Origin: JBCDBY01 sp039182715
GTDB lineage: Bacteria > Planctomycetota > PLA2
DNA: 37,713 nucleotides
Assembly: GCA_039182715.1 (NCBI GenBank)
Contig: JBCDBY010000004.1
Coordinates: forward strand, 1-37,713
Direction: 5' to 3'
Shown: positions 34,772 to 37,713 of the stretch, piece by piece
How the letters are laid out: each line of letters begins with the position of its first letter
Numbering within the stretch: the first letter of the stretch is position 1
Position numbers and translations under genes: made by a program
Notes under the pieces: generated by a model
Databases searched by the model: none
Seen by the model: the letters and a program-made list of their open reading frames with translations, nothing else
Told to the model about the DNA's origin: nothing

Positions 34772-35752
34772 CTACTTCCTTCGGACGAGCTTGCGCAGCG
34801 CCGCCTCCATGCGCATCGCTTCCTTCATCGGTTTCGCGGGGTAGCCGAACCACGCCTCGCCCCGCGGCACGTCGCGCATGAGTCCCGACTGCGCCCCGAC
34901 GCGGCCGCCGTCGTGCACCTTGACCTTGTTCGCGAAGCCGACCTGGCCGCCGATCTCGCAGCCGTTGCCCACCTCGGCGTGGCCCGCCATGCCGGTCTGT
35001 GCGGCGATGAACGTGCCGCTGCCCACGCGGCAGTTGTGGGCGACGTGGACCAGATTGTCGAGTCCGGTCATGGCGCCGATGCTGGTCTCGTCGTAGCGCG
35101 CGCGATCGATGCAGCAGCCGGCGCCGACGTGGCTGTCGTCGCCGATGACCGTGCGACCGACGTGGGTCAGACGCACCGGACCGGCGGGGCCCTTCGTGAA
35201 CCCGAAGCCCTGTCGCGAGATGACGGCGTGCGCGCCGATCGTGCAGCGCGCGCCGATCACCGCGCCCTCGTGCAGTACCGCGCTCGGCTCGATGATGGTG
35301 TCGTCGCCCACCTGCACGCCGCGTTCGATGACGACGTGCGCGCGGACGGTGGCGCGTTCGCCGAGCACCACGCCGGGGCCGAGGACGGCGTAGGGCCCGA
35401 CGTGTGCGCTGGCCGGCACCGTCGAGCTCGGGTCGACCACCGCGGTCTCGTGCACGCCCGCCCCGTTGCGCAGGGGCGCGAGGCCGAGCGCCTCGATCAC
35501 CTCGTTCATCGCGACCAGCGGAAGCGGGTGCACCAGCAGCGGACGATCGCCCAGCTCGCCGGCAAGGGACGGTGAGACGATGATCGCGCCGGCCTTCGAC
35601 GCGCGCGCGGCATCGACGTACGCGGCATCGTCGAGCGGCGCCAGGTCGTGCGGGCCGGCGCCCTCCAGCGAACCGACGCCACGGATTTCGGTGCTGTCCT
35701 CGCCGCGGACCTCACCTTCCGTGAGTCCGCCGATGTGCTGAAGCGTGAGCAT
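34772..35752 (-). CDS. lpxD: UDP-3-O-acylglucosamine N-acyltransferase
   Basis: 326 aa. N-terminal uridine-binding domain (~1-100) with PLLVHPLPLVAMNEVIEALG, then a left-handed parallel beta-helix of hexapeptide repeats (~105-290), for example VPASAHVGPYAVLGPGVVLG and the active-site turn LDNLVHVAHNCRVGSGTFIA with the catalytic His. A C-terminal helical tail PMKEAMRMEAALRKLVRRK. It adds the second hydroxyacyl chain from acyl-ACP in lipid A synthesis, so the organism very likely makes lipopolysaccharide. It stands apart from the usual lpxD-fabZ-lpxA cluster. Start 35752 is the first ATG with a family-like N-terminus. Confidence 0.93.
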   Translation of the reverse strand: MLTLQHIGGLTEGEVRGEDSTEIRGVGSLEGAGPHDLAPLDDAAYVDAARASKAGAIIVSPSLAGELGDRPLLVHPLPLVAMNEVIEALGLAPLRNGAGVHETAVVDPSSTVPASAHVGPYAVLGPGVVLGERATVRAHVVIERGVQVGDDTIIEPSAVLHEGAVIGARCTIGAHAVISRQGFGFTKGPAGPVRLTHVGRTVIGDDSHVGAGCCIDRARYDETSIGAMTGLDNLVHVAHNCRVGSGTFIAAQTGMAGHAEVGNGCEIGGQVGFANKVKVHDGGRVGAQSGLMRDVPRGEAWFGYPAKPMKEAMRMEAALRKLVRRK

Positions 35753-35794
35753 GGCGCAAGCGTAGTAAGCGGGCGCGCGTGGTACAAGTTGCCG

Positions 35795-36253
35795 GTGTGT
35801 GATCTGCGGCCCGCGCGCGACGACGATACCGAGGGGGTGATCCGTCTGATCGGCGCGGTTTTCGACGAGTACGAGGGCTGCGTGCTGGACGTCGACCGGG
35901 AGGAACCCGAGCTGCGCGCGCCGGCCACGCACTACGACCGGTTCTGGGTGCTCGAGCGCGAGGGGCGCGTGGTCGGCTGCGCGGCGTGCTCGTTGCATCT
36001 GCCGATGGTGGAGATGAAGAAGATCTATCTCGACGCCGACCTGCGCGGCACCGGTTGGGGCCGCCGTTTGATCGAAATCGTCGAGCGCGAGGCGCGCCGG
36101 CTGGGGGCGACCCGGATCGAGGCGTGGAGCGACACCCGCTTCACCCGCGCGCACGCGGTCTACGCGCATCTCGGCTACGAAAAGGCGGATGCGACGCGGT
36201 TCCTCCACGACCTGTCCGGGACCGAGGAATACCACTTCTCCAAGTCGCTCTAG
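35795..36253 (+). CDS. GNAT-family N-acetyltransferase
   Basis: 152 aa from GTG 35795 (no better start; TTG 35789 is an alternative). The acetyl-CoA motif A reads KKIYLDADLRGTGWGRRLIE, preceded by RVVGCAACSLHLPMVEMKK, followed by motif B TRIEAWSDTRFTRAHAVYAH and LGYEKADATRFLHDL. It acetylates an unknown amine. Divergent from lpxD, 42 nt away; 23 nt before the M42 peptidase start, so likely co-transcribed with it. Confidence 0.85.
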   Translation: MCDLRPARDDDTEGVIRLIGAVFDEYEGCVLDVDREEPELRAPATHYDRFWVLEREGRVVGCAACSLHLPMVEMKKIYLDADLRGTGWGRRLIEIVEREARRLGATRIEAWSDTRFTRAHAVYAHLGYEKADATRFLHDLSGTEEYHFSKSL

Positions 36254-36276
36254 CGCTTGCTACTATTTCCAGCTTC

Positions 36277-37542
36277 ATGAGCACGCCCTGGACGACTCCC
36301 ATGCCGGAAGAGCAGTTCGCCTTCCTGCGCGACATTCTCGCGGCCCCCAGTCCGATCGGCATGGAAGGCGCCATGACCCACGGCGTGATCGAGCCGCGCC
36401 TGCGCGAGATGGTGCCCGCCTCCTGGGCGATGCATCGCTTCCGCGGCAACGCGGGACTCGTCGTCGACAGCGCGCCGGGGCGCGAGGACCTGTTGAAAGT
36501 GATGGTCATCGGCCATGCGGACAAGATCCGCATGCAGGTGCGCAGCATCGGTTCCGACGGCAAGATCTGGGTCAACAGCGACTCGTTCCTGCCGATGACC
36601 GTGATCGGCCATCAGGTGAAGCTCTTCTCGGAAGACCCCGACGCGCCCGGTCGTTACCGCGTGATCGAGGGCGGCACCATCGAGGCGCTCGGCGCGATCC
36701 ACTTCGCGAGTCCGGAGCTGCGCACCGGCCGCAAAGGCATCAAGGCGGAGCAGCTCTTCCTCGAGCTGCAGCTGAGCGGCGAGAAGCGCAAGGACCAGGT
36801 CCAGCGTCTCGGCATTCGCCCCGGCGACCCGATCCTGCTCGATCGCCCGATCCGTCGCGGCTTCGGGCCCGACTCGTACTACGGCGCCTATCTCGACAAC
36901 GGACTCGGCTGCTACGTCGCCGCCGAGGTCGCGCGTCTGCTCGCCGACGCGGGCGGCGTGGAGAAGGTGCGCTATCTCGGCGCGTTCGCGACGCACGAGG
37001 AGATCGGTCGCCAGGGATCGCGCGTGCTCGCGCAGGAGTTCCGCCCCGACGTCGTGATCGGCGTGGACGTGTCGCACGACTTCGATGCGGCACCCGGCAT
37101 CGGCGACAAGCGGATGGAGCCGATCAAGATGGGCGGCGGCGCGTCGCTCTCGTTCGGCGCGGTCTGCAGCGCGCAGCTCAACTCGATGATGATGGAAGCG
37201 GCCAAGGAGCACGACATCCCCGTGCAGCCGAAGTCGGCGGGCCGCGACACCGGCACGGATGCGATGGCGGCGGTGCTGGCAAGCATCGATTCCGCGGCGA
37301 CATCCGTCGGCGTGCCGATCCGCAACATGCACACCATCTCCGAGACGGGGCACACCGGCGATCTCATCGCCGCGAGCCATCTCTGCTTCGAGCTCATTCG
37401 ACTGCTCGACGCCCGCGGCATTTCGGCAGACTCGTTCCGGGAGGGGCATCCGCGCCTGGACGGCTCCGAGGCGCTCGGGTGGCAGGCGCCCAAGGACGAG
37501 GCCGAGGACGAGCACGGGGACGAGGACGACAAGCCTGCATGA
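36277..37542 (+). CDS. M42-family aminopeptidase (putative, glutamyl aminopeptidase/cellulase-M type)
   Basis: 421 aa. N-terminus FLRDILAAPSPIGMEGAM is typical. Metal and catalytic residues: KVMVIGHADKIRMQV (family usually GHxDExG, so the Glu after Asp is Lys here), GAYLDNGLGCYVAAEV, GAFATHEEIGRQGSRVLAQE (catalytic Glu pair), IGVDVSHDF, AGRDTGTDAMA and RNMHTISETGHTGDL. M42 enzymes form large dodecamers that trim peptides. The C-terminal tail is strongly acidic and His-containing (DEAEDEHGDEDDKPA). Its last 43 nt fall inside the perfect inverted repeat at the window end, so the stop at 37542 should be checked. Confidence 0.85.
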   Translation: MSTPWTTPMPEEQFAFLRDILAAPSPIGMEGAMTHGVIEPRLREMVPASWAMHRFRGNAGLVVDSAPGREDLLKVMVIGHADKIRMQVRSIGSDGKIWVNSDSFLPMTVIGHQVKLFSEDPDAPGRYRVIEGGTIEALGAIHFASPELRTGRKGIKAEQLFLELQLSGEKRKDQVQRLGIRPGDPILLDRPIRRGFGPDSYYGAYLDNGLGCYVAAEVARLLADAGGVEKVRYLGAFATHEEIGRQGSRVLAQEFRPDVVIGVDVSHDFDAAPGIGDKRMEPIKMGGGASLSFGAVCSAQLNSMMMEAAKEHDIPVQPKSAGRDTGTDAMAAVLASIDSAATSVGVPIRNMHTISETGHTGDLIAASHLCFELIRLLDARGISADSFREGHPRLDGSEALGWQAPKDEAEDEHGDEDDKPA

Positions 37543-37713
37543 TTCATGACCGCGCGGGAGCTACGGAGGGGAATCGCCGCTGCATTGCCGTGCAAGGCGA
37601 GAGCGCGGGGCGTCGCCTTGCACGGCAATGCAGCGGCGATTCCCCTCCGTAGCTCCCGCGCGGTCATGAATCATGCAGGCTTGTCGTCCTCGTCCCCGTG
37701 CTCGTCCTCGGCC
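37500..37713. repeat. Perfect 101-bp inverted repeat at the window end
   Basis: 37500-37600 is the exact reverse complement of 37613-37713 with no mismatch, around a 12-nt spacer GAGCGCGGGGCG (37601-37612). The left arm contains the end of the M42 peptidase gene. The right arm runs to the last base of the window, so the repeat could extend further. This is most simply an assembly fold-back at a contig end; a real hairpin telomere is an alternative. Confidence 0.97.

Noticed and set aside
37500..37713. Calling a phage-type hairpin telomere as a feature
   Set aside because: The arm contains ordinary chromosomal coding sequence and no protelomerase or other linear-replicon gene is visible, so assembly fold-back is more likely.

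Overview
The window reads as a piece of a high-GC, Gram-negative bacterial chromosome. An lpxD gene implies lipid A, and there are many lipoproteins. I see no plasmid, phage, transposon, CRISPR, tRNA or rRNA gene. Three things point, with moderate confidence only, to Planctomycetota or a similar environmental phylum: a redoxin/c-heme/PHM-like copper domain/EF-hand fusion, amidohydrolase-fold exported proteins lacking metal ligands, and 'ACGT' and 'CGCAGAG' repeat families. Both window ends look like contig ends. The left end cuts a fasciclin gene, and the right end is a perfect 101-bp fold-back.

Layout. 1-1655 (minus): an ECF sigma factor and its RskA-like anti-sigma factor (ATGA overlap), followed by a FAS1-domain protein, recalling the mycobacterial SigK-RskA-MPT70/83 arrangement. 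1700-3747: a DUF4345 membrane protein, then a divergent lipoprotein/TPR pair. 3724-8617: an ABC-F ATPase, an M3 oligoendopeptidase and an AGE-family epimerase. 8824-19218 (minus): one tightly packed operon of nine genes, nearly all start/stop-overlapping. Read from the 5' end it encodes an acyl desaturase, a COG2907-type FAD amine oxidase, DUF1365, a CFA-synthase-family methyltransferase, DUF2878, DUF1295, a second methyltransferase of the coclaurine-N-methyltransferase-like branch, and two exported amidohydrolase-fold proteins. The first seven look like a fatty-acyl-chain modification pathway (methylation or cyclopropanation, possibly furan fatty acids).

19322-19678 (plus) is the most interesting locus. 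It encodes a small lipoprotein with an HMA (MerP/CopZ-like) domain whose metal motif GMTCxxC reads GMT-TGA-GSC. The frame stays open after the TGA to a TAA. A hairpin with an AGGUU loop lies 16 nt after the TGA, as in bacterial SECIS elements. I interpret it as a selenoprotein with a UxxC metal site. Conventional gene finding would truncate it at the TGA. A strong terminator follows, then an MFS transporter.

20995-26713: an Old Yellow Enzyme, a GyrI-like protein, an HGSNAT/DUF1624-type membrane protein coupled to the redoxin-heme-copper-EF-hand protein, then an acyl-ACP thioesterase and DUF488 read the other way. 26917-30339 (minus): ATP-dependent PEP carboxykinase and an ABC exporter. 30406-37542: a lipoprotein, an LCAT-like lipase lipoprotein coupled to another lipoprotein, a potassium-channel-like protein, a TPR protein, lpxD, a GNAT acetyltransferase and an M42 aminopeptidase.

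No intergenic stretch longer than 300 bases lacks a gene. The longer gaps (8618-8823, 22533-22682, 26714-26916, 31147-31310, 37543-37713) hold the repeats described below. Long open frames opposite the real genes are GC-bias shadows and were left out.
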